From assembly GCF_902167145.1 (NCBI RefSeq), contig NC_050105.1, positions 136,137,988 through 136,201,987 on the forward strand: a stretch of 64,000 nucleotides of DNA. The letters are read 5' to 3'. The notes under the pieces were generated by a model. The model searched no databases, had not been told where the DNA came from, and saw only the letters and a list, made by a program, of their open reading frames with translations. This stretch comes from Zea mays. Its lineage: Eukaryota; Streptophyta; Magnoliopsida; Poales; Poaceae. Below are positions 11,725 to 20,815 of this stretch, piece after piece (within the stretch, counting starts at the first letter, position 1; each line of letters starts with the position of its first letter). The position numbers and the translations under genes are program-made.

Positions 11725-12225
11725 ATCACTCGGCGTCGCCTCCAAAACGCCGATTTCGTGTTCAGTCGCTCGGCATTACCTCTAAAATGCCGACGTCGCC
11801 TTCCAGTCGGTCGGCGTTGCCTCCAAAACACCGATTTCGTGTTCAGGCGCTCGGCATTACCTCTAAAATGCCGACGTCGCCTTTCAGTCGGTCGGCGTTG
11901 CCTCCAAAACACCGATTTAGTGTTCAGTCGCTCGGCGTTGCCTCTAAAACGCCGACATCGCCTTTCAGTCGCTCGGCATTAACTCTAAAATGCTGACGTC
12001 GCTTTCTAATCACTCGGCGTTGCTTCTAAAACGCTGATATAGTGTTCAGTCGCTCGGCGTTGCCTCTAAAACGCCGACACTGCCTTTCAGTCACTCGGCA
12101 TTAACTCTAAAATGCCGACGTCGCTTTCCAATCACTCGGCGTTGCTTCTAACACACTGATACAGTCTTCAGTTGCTCGGTGTTACCTCTAAAACGCCGAC
12201 ACCGTCTACAAGTTACTCGGCAGCT
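11725..12225. repeat. Second tandem array of Grande (about 40/81-bp units)
   Basis: Half-units of about 40 bp alternate: CTCGGCATTACCTCTAAAATG plus CCGACGTCGCC, and TCGGCGTTGCCTCCAAAACA plus CCGATTT. Pairs recur at about 81 bp and decay rightwards. Each half-unit carries a short inverted repeat (GGCATT...AATGCC or GGCGTT...AACGCC). The array lies between two antisense genes. From about 12230 to 12480 the sequence is simple (CTACTACTA-type), with no gene seen. Confidence 0.82.
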
Positions 12226-12502
12226 ATTTCTAGAAGCATCAGTTTGATCCCCAAGTTATTCATCTACTGTCTCAAAGGAATCAGTTTTACAAACAAGCAA
12301 GACGAGTCATCAAGGAGAAGCCAACGTCATTCTTTCATTAAAACGGAAGATAACAAACTTACAAATCAACTCTTTGCGAGTTGATACTTCCCTACTATTA
12401 CTACATTACATTACTACTACTACTACACTACGCTATACTACTCTACATAACTACTACATTATTCTAACTATACTATACTAATATCTAAAAGACCAGTGGC
12501 AT

Positions 12503-12988
12503 CTAGCCACTGGCCCTGTTGCTGCCGCCGCTGCCGCCGCCCCTGGTGCTGCCCCTGCTGCTGCTGCCCTGGTTGCTGCCCCTGCTGCTGCCGCCCTGGT
12601 TGCTGCCCCTGCTGCCGCCGCCGTCACCGACCTTGCTACCGCCGCCGCTGCCCCTGCCGCTGCCGCTGCCGTCACCGTCACCGTCGCCATCGTCGTCGCC
12701 GCCGTCGTCGTCGTCGTCCTCGCCGCCGCCGTCCGAGTCCTCCTCATCCAAGGAGTACTCCGACTCATCCGAGCCCTCGAGCCCGGAGCGCTCGACGGCC
12801 TGGATGTACGTCCAGACCTCCGCCGCAAGCCCCTGGGAGTCGTCTGAGTCATCAGACGTCTCACGCAGGGGGACGGGAGCCGGAGACCCCTCAGACTCAG
12901 AGGAGAACTCCTCCTCTAAATACTCTGAGTCACCAAACTCCTCCGATGGAGGAGTTGGCTCACGCTTGCGCTTGTTGTTCTTGCCCAT
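12503..12988 (-). CDS. Antisense acidic, Gly/Ser-rich protein with its own TATA box, in Grande
   Basis: This is a minus-strand frame of 161 codons from ATG at 12988 to the stop at 12503. It starts MGKNNKRKREPTPPSEE, a basic nuclear-localisation-like patch. An acidic middle follows (EYLEEEFSSESEG, then DSDGGGEDDDDDGGDDDGDG). The tail is Gly/Ser repeats of the GSNQGGSSRG type. An upstream in-frame extension to 13063 exists but uses a non-ATG start, so I chose the ATG. A TATAAATA box lies about 80 bp upstream (13068-13076), a normal spacing for a plant promoter plus a short leader. Low-complexity coding sequence can stay open by chance, so a function cannot be assigned. It may be an upstream exon of the other antisense gene. 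Confidence 0.5.
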   Translation of the reverse strand: MGKNNKRKREPTPPSEEFGDSEYLEEEFSSESEGSPAPVPLRETSDDSDDSQGLAAEVWTYIQAVERSGLEGSDESEYSLDEEDSDGGGEDDDDDGGDDDGDGDGDGSGSGRGSGGGSKVGDGGGSRGSNQGGSSRGSNQGSSSRGSTRGGGSGGSNRASG

Positions 12989-13067
12989 GGTGGAAGCAGA
13001 AGGGAAAGAAGAGAGGGAAGCAGCAGAAGAACAGCGAAGGATGTGGAAAAGCCAAAGGGGCAACAGC

Positions 13068-13076
13068 GTTATTTAT
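13068..13076 (-). promoter_or_regulatory. Probable TATA box of the antisense acidic gene
   Basis: CTATAAATA on the minus strand, about 80 bp upstream of the ATG at 12988. Neither LTR of Grande is near, so it would be an internal antisense promoter. Confidence 0.5.
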
Positions 13077-13719
13077 AGAAGGAGAAGGCAACCGCTCACC
13101 TCCAACCGCGGTCACTGAACAGTCGCAAAGCATTCAATAAGCACTTCAACCCGTCTGAAGACACGTCAGGCGGCTGACGTCGTTTCACGCAACACAACAC
13201 CCATTGGGACTCCAGTCAACAGCACGGAGGATATGATTACACTCGCCGTCACATCACATTACTACTCAGAAGCAGCCGGCTAAAACACTCAGCGTACCAA
13301 GCCGTCCCTTGCCCACACCCATTGGGGGGGACGCACAGGAATTATCAGTATATTTTTCAAAACGGTCACATCTGTGCAGGGCACGCAGTGAATACCTCAA
13401 GACAAAAATGAGATATCAGTAAGGATCAGAGGAAAGCCAAATATAGCCAGCGAAGTACAAAATATGGCCGACAGAAGCGACGCGAAGACTAGACAGAGAA
13501 CGTCCATCAGATGTCCCATCAGTCGCAGTGCAAATAAATTGCACTACCCAGCAAGATATGGATGGATTGCGAACTCGGCTGATAAAGACAAAATATATGC
13601 TGACCTCTGAAGCAAAATATTGATGACATAATGCTGACCTCCAAAGCATAATGCAAATAGCTTCATGCCAATTTCTACAAACGAAAAGGATAATTTTCAG
13701 CAAAGAGGCATGAAAGGAA

Positions 13720-14175
13720 GACCTTCGAATGGATTATCCTTAAAAATCCATTTGAAGGTCGGGGGCTACACCCATTGGGTGCACCTCCGGTGCACCCCAT
13801 GGATTATCATTCCAAGCCAAGATAGTGCCGACTTCTAAGGCGTGGGACAAGATTAAAAGGCCAGCCCTCAACCAAAATGCAGGAGCACAAGTGGAAATAA
13901 TTTCTGGGGAAGACCTTCGAGTAGATTATTTTCTAAAATCTACTCGAAGCTCGGGGGCTACACCCATTGGGTGCACCTCCGGTGCACCCAATGAAGTTCA
14001 GAATCCTACAAATTGAAATGCCGACCTCTAAGGCACGAGCACGAAACTAAGCTTCGGTCAACGAGTGATCGAAGCAGGAGAAGACAACAGGAAGTCATTT
14101 TCTTCAAATCACCTGCAAGCTGGACCTGGGATCTTTGGGATGATTACCTCTAAATTAACCCAAAGATCGGGGGCT
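13720..14175 (+). repeat. Three hairpin plus CGGGGGCT modules ending in the Grande polypurine tract
   Basis: Module 1: GACCTTCGAATGGATT (13720) pairs with AATCCATTTGAAGGTC (13745-13760), followed by GGGGGCTACACCCATTGGG. Module 2: GACCTTCGAGTAGATT (13912) pairs with AATCTACTCGAAGCTC (to 13952), followed by the same GGGGGCTACACCCATTGGG. Module 3: GATCTTTGGG (14130) pairs with CCCAAAGATC (14159-14168), followed by GGGGGCT and then the LTR at 14176. Module 3 is therefore the working polypurine tract, and modules 1 and 2 look like older or spare copies. Between 12989 and 13719 I see no gene apart from the TATA box above. Confidence 0.72.
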
Positions 14176-14804
14176 TGTGGGGGATAGATATCCCCCGGGT
14201 CCACTAAAGAGTAAAAGACCTCACGGAAGGCCCAAGGGCCCAATAAATCATAAGGTCATCCTTTCGTGGGCCTGGGGAGAGACAACCAGCAGAGCAGATC
14301 GACATGAGGCCGGATTGATGTAAACCCGGACGACCCATGACGTCGAGCGAGTGACCACAACAAAGATACGACTTTCCCGCGCTGGAGCCCCCATGCAACG
14401 GAGCCATGCGAAGATAAGTCGGCGAGGGTTACGCGAAGATAAACTCAAGAGGTTCACTATCTTTTAGCCACTCGTTGCTATCATATCCACATGTATTGCC
14501 CCACGGTCGAGTATATAAGGCCTAGGGGGCACCCCTTCAGAACGATCGACCCTATTACCTAGCCACCCATGTCAACTCTCTGTATTCTCAATCCAGGGAG
14601 CTCTCTTGTAACCACATTCACCAAGCATACTCACCAGGACGTAGGGTGTTACGCATTTCTAAGCGGCCCGAACCTGTAAACCTTGTCCACTGTTCCTCGT
14701 GCAATCGGCACGAACCATTTTGCTATAGTCGTCGACACCGTCCTACTCCTAAAAACACCTTGAGGGGCAACCCCGGGTGTGCGGTCGGACCCAAAACACC
14801 GACA
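14176..14804 (+). mobile_element. Grande 3' LTR
   Basis: It begins TGTGGGGGATAGATATCCCC right after the polypurine tract and ends CACCGACA (629 bp). TATATAAG at 14512-14519 is the promoter TATA box, leaving about 285 bp of R-U5. The following five bases, CCTAC, are the expected right target duplication; the left copy is outside the window. Confidence 0.9.
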
Positions 14805-14968
14805 CCTACCAATGACTCGTACACTTCAAACAGGCCGTGAGAAACCATCCAAGACCAAAATAATAGGAAGCCATACGCAGCGCAACGCTCTCACATAATA
14901 CCACCTCGCTAACTAAAGAAGAATGAGCAACCGAGCGAGCAATTAAAAAAAGAGGTCGGGTTCATTTT
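14805..14968. other. Short host segment between Grande and the Sirevirus
   Basis: 164 bp of unremarkable sequence ending in ATTTT, the left target duplication of the Sirevirus. Joined to 24500 onwards it restores the pre-insertion locus, which leads straight into the U2 snRNA pseudogene. No clear plant snRNA upstream element or TATA box is visible in it. Confidence 0.6.
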
Positions 14969-16219
14969 TGAGAGCACCTAGAGGGGGGGTGAATAGGTGA
15001 TCCTGTAAAACTTAAACTTATAGCCACAAAAACTTGTTAAGTGTTAGCACAATTATTGCCAAGTGGCTAGAGAGGAGTCTCAACAAAACACAATACCACA
15101 AGAGATCAAACACAGAGATGACACAGTGGTTTATCCCGTGGTTCGGCCAAGACCAACGCTTGCCTACTCCACGTTGTGGCGTCCCTACGGACGAGGGTTG
15201 CAATCAACCCCTCTCAAGCGGTCCAAAGACCCACTTGAATACCACGGTGTTTTGCTTGCTTTTTCTCAATCCCGTTTGCGAGGAATCTCCACAACTTGGA
15301 GCCTCTCGCCCTTACAATTGAAGTTCACAAAGAAACACAGAGCAAGGGTGGGAATGAGCAACGCACACAAGACTTCAAAAGATCAGAGCAACAACACGCA
15401 CACAAGCAACAACAAGAGCTCGCAACTCAACTCAACGAGTTCACAACTCCACAAGAGCTCTATATGCTATCACAATGAAACGAATGCGTGAGATCGATGT
15501 CTTGGTGCTTAGGAATGTTGTAGGAATGCTTGGTGTCCTCCTCCATGCGCCTAGGGGTCCCTTTTATAGCCCCAAGGCAGCTAGGAGCCGTTGAGAACAA
15601 ATCTGGAAGGCCATCCTTGCCTTCTGTCGTCGGGCGCACCGGACAGTCCGGTGCACACCGGACACTGTCCGGTGCCCGATTTCTTTCCTTAAACGGCGCA
15701 GCCGACCGTTGCCGACCGTTGCAGATCTGGCGCACCGGACATGTCCGGTGCACACCGGACAGTCCGGTGCCCCCTTCCGACCGTTGGCTCGGCCACGTGT
15801 CGCGCGCGGATTCCGCGGCCGACCGTTGGCCCGGCCGACCGTTGGCTCACCGGACAGTCCGGTGCACACCGGACAGTCCGGTGAATTATAGCCGTACGCC
15901 GTCGGCGAATTCCCGAGAGCGGCTTCTTCGCCCAAGGCAGCCTGGCGCACCGGACACTGTCCGGTGCACCACCGGACAGTCCGGTGCCCCAGACCGAAAC
16001 AGCCTTTTGGCTGTACACAGCCAACTCTTCTTCTTTCTGTTTCTATCACTTAGACAAGTATATTAGTACACAAAACCAATGTACTAAGGCTTAGTAACAT
16101 ACCTTTACTCATGATTTGCAACTTGTCCATCCATGGGCATAGATTTACATTTAAGCACTTGTGTTTGCAATCAATCACCAAAATACTTAGAAATGGTCCA
16201 AGGGCTCATTTCCCTTTCA
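14969..16219 (-). mobile_element. Sirevirus 3' LTR
   Basis: In element orientation it starts TGAAAGGGAAATGAGCC and ends GGTGCTCTCA. The middle (about 15634-15990) holds many CACCGGACAGTCCGGTG palindromes in tandem pairs, a hallmark of Sirevirus LTRs. A TATAAAAGGGACC box lies at about 15561-15570 on the minus strand. Confidence 0.92.
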
Positions 16220-17016
16220 ATCTCCCCCTTTTTGGTGATTTATGCCAACACAACATAAAGCAACTAGAACAAGTGCAAAATCACTTCAAATAAAATAAAT
16301 TTGAGTTTTATTCAATTTTGGCATATATGGATCATCCTTTGCCACCACTTGGTTTGTTTTTCCAAATCAAACTCAAATCTCTATCTCTAAGTCAAACACA
16401 CATGTTGAGACATAAAGAGAGTCATTCCAAAAGAGATTGATCAAGGATTTCAAAAACTCCCCCTTTTTCCCATAATCACTACTTCTCCCCACAAGAAGCC
16501 AACTTTTGACAAAAGAGACAATGAAAGAGTTTTGACAAATCAAAAGCTAATCAAAAGCTCTACTCTACTATTTTCAAATCTCTCAAGTGGTAGCTGATCC
16601 ATTTTTCACTTTGGCCTTTATTTTCTCCCCCTTTGGCATCAAGCACCAAAACGGGATCAATCTTGGCCTGTTTAACCCCATTGCCTCACCAAAATCTGCA
16701 ATGAAGAGCAAATGGCAATAAGAGTTCATGAGATGGACTTGGAATAAGTTACCCTCTCATCGGAGTGCAGTGGAAGTCTTTCATGGTCCAAGTCCACCTT
16801 TTCCCTTTCAATTCTCCTTCGAGACTGAATCAAGCAAACTCAAGCATATGGTTAGTCTCAAAGGGTCAAGTTGTAACACATCTCCCCCTTAATATGTGCA
16901 TCACTTTGCAACGGACTTGTGAGGTCCAGGGAGTGTTTGTACAACTTGAGCACCAAAATAAACAACAAAATGCAGAATGAACATGATCAAGGGCATAAAC
17001 ACATGTATGCTACAAT
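16220..17016 (-). other. Sirevirus 3' untranslated region with repeated polypurine tracts
   Basis: Four purine tracts of the AAGGGGGAGA type (read on the minus strand) occur at about 16220, 16456, 16625 and 16881. The one at 16220 touches the LTR and is the functional primer for plus-strand DNA. Multiple copies are a known Sirevirus trait. There is no coding sequence here. Confidence 0.8.
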
Positions 17017-20000
17017 TCAATCCAAGTTCCGCGAATCTAAGACATTTAGCTCACTACGCAGCCTGCAAAAGGTCTTCTCATCTAGAGGCTTGGTAAAGAT
17101 ATCGGCTAGCTGGTTCTCGGTGCTAACATGAAACACTTCGATATCTCCCTTTTGCTGGTGGTCTCTCAAAAAGTGATGCTGGATGTCTATGTGCTTTGTG
17201 CGGCTGTGCTCAACAGGATTTTCCGCCATGCGGATAGCACTCTCATTATCACATAGGAGTGGGACTTTGCTCAGATTGTAGCCAAAGTCCCTGAGGGTTT
17301 GCCTCATCCAAAGTAGTTGCGCGCAACACTGTCCTGCGGCAACATACTCGGCCTCAGCGGTGGATAGGGCAACGGAGGTTTGTTTCTTAGAGTTCCATGA
17401 CACCAGGGACCTTCCTAAGAATTGGCACGTCCCCGATGTACTCTTCCTATCGACCTTACATCCAGCATAGTCGGAGTCTGAATATCCAATCAAGTCAAAG
17501 GTAGACCCCTTTGGATACCAGAGCCCGAAGCAAGGCGTAGCAACTAAATATCTAAGGATTCGCTTCACCGCCACTAAGTGACACTCCTTAGGATCGGATT
17601 GAAATCTAGCACACATGCATACGCTAAGCATAATATCCGGTCTACTAGCACATAGATAAAGCAAAGAACCTATCATGGACCGGTATGCTTTTTGATCAAC
17701 GGACTTACCTCCTTTGTTGAGGTCAGTGTGTCCGTCGGTTCCCATCGGAGTCTTTGCGGGCTTGGCGTCCTTCATCCCAAACCGCTTCAGCAGATCTTGC
17801 GTGTACTTCGTTTGAGAGATGAAGGTGCCGTCCTTGAGTTGCTTCACTTGGAACCCAAGGAAGTAGTTCAACTCGCCCATCATTGACATCTCGAATTTCT
17901 GCGTCATTACCCTGCTAAACTCTTCACAAGACTTTTTATTAGTAGAGCCAAATATTATGTCATCGACATAAATTTGGCACACAAACAAATCTCCATCACA
18001 AGTCTTAGTAAAAAGAGTTGGATCGGCTTTCCCAACCTTGAAAGCATTAGCAATTAAGAAATCTCTAAGGCATTCATACCATGCTCTTGGGGCTTGCTTA
18101 AGTCCATAGAGCGCCTTAGAGAGCTTACACACGTGGTCGGGGTACCGTTCATCCTCGAAGCCAGGGGGTTGCTCTACGTACACCTCCTCCTTTATTGGCC
18201 CGTTGAGGAAAGCGCTCTTCACATCCATTTGGAACAACCTGAAAGAATGATGAGCGGCATATGCTAGCAAGATACGAATTGATTCTAGCCTAGCCACAGG
18301 AGCAAAAGTCTCCTCGAAATCCAAACCTGCGACTTGGGCATAACCTTTTGCCACAAGTCGAGCCTTGTTTCTCGTCACCACCCCGTGCTCGTCCTGTTTG
18401 TTGCGGAACACCCACTTGGTTCCCACAACATTTTGCTTAGGACGAGGCACCAGCGTCCAAACTTCATTCCTCTTGAAGTTGTTGAGCTCCTCTTGCATGG
18501 CCAACACCCAGTCCGGATCTAGCAAGGCCTCTTCTACCCTGAAAGGCTCAATAGAAGAGACAAAGGAGTAATGTTCACAAAAATTAACTAATCGAGACCG
18601 AGTAGTTACTCCCTTGCTAATGTCACCAAGAATTTGGTCGACGGGATGATCCCTTTGAATCATCGCTCGAACTTGGGTTGGAGGTGCCGGTTGCGCTTCT
18701 TCCTCCATCACATGATCATCTTGTGCTCCCCCTTGATCACGCGCCTCCTGTTGATGAACCTGTTCATCGTCTTGAGTTGGGGGTTGCACCATCGCTGAGG
18801 AAGAAGGTTGATCTCGTTCATCTTGTTCCTGAGGCCGTACTTCTCCAATCGCCATGGTTCGTATAGCGGCCGTCGGAACATCTTCTTCATCTACATCATC
18901 ACAATCAAAAACTTGCTCTCTTGGAGAGCCATTAGTCTCATCAAATACAACGTCGCTAGAGACTTCAACCAAACCCGATGATTTGTTAAAGACTCTATAC
19001 GCCTTTGTATTTGAGTCATAACCTAACAAAAACCCTTCTACAGCTTTGGGAGCAAACTTAGAATTTCTACCCTTCTTCACTAGAATGTAGCACTTGCTCC
19101 CAAATACACGAAAGTAAGACACATTGGGTTTGTTACCGGTTAGTAGTTCATACGACGTCTTCTTGAGGAGTCGATGAAGGTAGACCCTGTTGATGGCGTG
19201 GCAAGCCGTGTTCACGGCTTCCATCCAAAAACGCTCGGGGGTCTTGAATTCTCCAAGCATCGTCCTTGCCATATCGATTAGCGTCCTGTTCTTCCTCTCT
19301 ACCACACCATTTTGATGTGGTGTGTAGGGAGCGGAGAACTCGTGCTTGATCCCTTCCTCCTCAAGGAACTCCTCCACTTGAAGGTTCTTGAACTCGGACC
19401 CGTTGTCGCTCCTTATCTTCTTCACCTTGAGCTCAAACTCATTTTGAGCTCTCCTGATGAAGCGCTTGAGGGACCCTTGGGTTTCAGACTTATTCTGCAA
19501 AAAGAACACCCAAGTGAAGCGGGAAAAATCATCAACAATAACTAGACCATACTTACTCCCTCCTATGCTCAGATAGGCGACGGGTCCGAAGAGGTCCATA
19601 TGCAACAGCTCCAGGGGTCTTGAAGTTGTCATCACATTCTTGCTGTGATGCGCTCCTCCCACTTGTTTACCTGCTTGACAAGCTGCACAAGGTCTATCTT
19701 TTTTGAATTGAACGTTAGTCAAACCTATCACGTGTTCTCCCTTTAGAAGCTTGTGAAGGTTCTTCATCCCCACATGTGCTAAGCGGCGATGCCACAGCCA
19801 GCCCATGCTAGTCTTAGCTATTAAGCATAGGGATGGCAATGGGTACCCGAAACCCGAAATCCGATGGGTAAAAACCCTATTAGGGCACGGGTATGGCGGA
19901 TTTTGATACCCATGGGTATTTTATTGGGTCATTTGTTATGCCCATCGGGTATGGTGGGCGTGGGTATGTTCTCTGTTGCCCCATACCCGCTACCCGATGG

Positions 20001-20808
20001 GGAACCCGCTAATATATGACACGTGGGTCCAGATTTATATGTCTCATATAAAATGAATGCTATGTTTTGTCCACGGTTTTGTAGAATCAATGCTATGTTT
20101 TGTGTGATTTGAAGGCATGATATTGCCATTTAATGTTGAATATTGTTGAACCTGTGATAAAATTATGTTGGGTTCGATACATTTGTTATGTTGGTACTTA
20201 TTTTTGCGATTCAAATGATCATGTCTATCGTAATGTTAATGGGTATGGGTACCCGATGGGTACCCGCTACCCATGGTGGGTATGGGTATGGCGTAATTTT
20301 GTACCCATGATGGGTAGTGGGTATGGGTATGGGTCAATTTTTTCCTAGTGGGTATGGGTATGGCTTCGTGTGCCCACTGGGTACCTTACCCACTGCCATC
20401 CCTAATTAAGCATGCATCTAGACCGGCTTCTTCTTTTGCAAAATCAACTAAGTAAAGTTTGCCGTCTAATACACCCTTAAAAGCTAGTGAACCATCACTT
20501 CTTCTAAAGACAGACACATCTACATTTGTAAATAGACAGTTATACCCCATATTGCATAATTGACTAACCGATAGCAAATTATATCCTAGAGACTCTACTA
20601 AAAACACATTAGAGATAGAGTGCTCATTAGAAATTACAATTTTACCTAACCCTTTTACCTTGCCTTGATTCCCATCACCGAATATGATTGAATCTTGGGA
20701 ATCCTTATTCTTGACGTAGGAGGTGAACATCTTCTTCTCCCCCGTCATATGGTTTGTGCATCCGCTGTCGATAATCCAGCTTGAACCCCCGGATGCATAA
20801 ACCTGCAA
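17017..20808 (-). pseudogene. Sirevirus pol, intact except for a hAT insertion
   Basis: Two minus-strand frames (20808-20405 and 19827-17017) join without a shift once the hAT element and one copy of its 8-bp duplication are removed: ...GLDACL on one side, [13 protein letters not shown] on the other. Domains in order: retropepsin (WIIDSGCTNHMTG), GAG_pre-integrase ([13 protein letters not shown]), integrase zinc site and core (HMDLFGP, then IRSDNGSEF), reverse transcriptase ([11 protein letters not shown], 17959-17970) and copia-type RNase H ([12 protein letters not shown], then [13 protein letters not shown]). Together they give about 1080 codons, normal for copia pol. The pol frame is shifted relative to gag and starts inside its end, so expression would need a frameshift or another route. 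Confidence 0.9.
19828..20404. mobile_element. Non-autonomous hAT element, 577 bp, inside Sirevirus pol
   Basis: The ends are TAGGGATGGCAATGGGTAC and its imperfect inverse ...CCCACTGCCATCCCTA. The 8-bp duplication ATTAAGCA lies at 19820-19827 and 20405-20412, diagnostic of hAT. The interior has many GGGTA(T/C) subterminal motifs near both ends and no coding sequence. It inserted after the Sirevirus, so it moved very recently. Relatives with the same end pattern lie at 45648-46185 and 48330-48861. Confidence 0.92.
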
Positions 20809-20815
20809 GGCAAAT

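Larger units (their letters stand above)
2202..14804 (+). mobile_element. Grande-type Ty3/gypsy retrotransposon, 5' end cut off by a nested insertion
   Basis: The internal region starts in mid-gag at 2202. It runs through pol (to 7391), a tandem array (7501-7945), antisense genes (8148-11446), a second array (about 11725-12225), a third antisense ORF (12503-12988), hairpin/polypurine modules (13720-14175) and ends with a 629-bp LTR (14176-14804). A roughly 630-bp LTR, a very long 3' internal region, two tandem arrays and an antisense ORF match what I recall of maize and teosinte Grande. The 5' LTR and gag start lie beyond the left edge, displaced by the LTR element at 1-2201. The stops in gag-pol mean it could not move on its own. 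Confidence 0.88.

Noticed and set aside
12496..13140. Plus-strand frames rich in Cys/Arg or Leu/Pro opposite the acidic antisense ORF
   Set aside because: Shadow frames of low-complexity GC-rich sequence; only the minus-strand frame has a TATA box and a sensible ATG.
15634..15990. CRISPR-like array of regularly repeated palindromes
   Set aside because: The spacing is irregular, the repeats are LTR palindromes present in both LTRs of a copia element, and the genome is a plant's.
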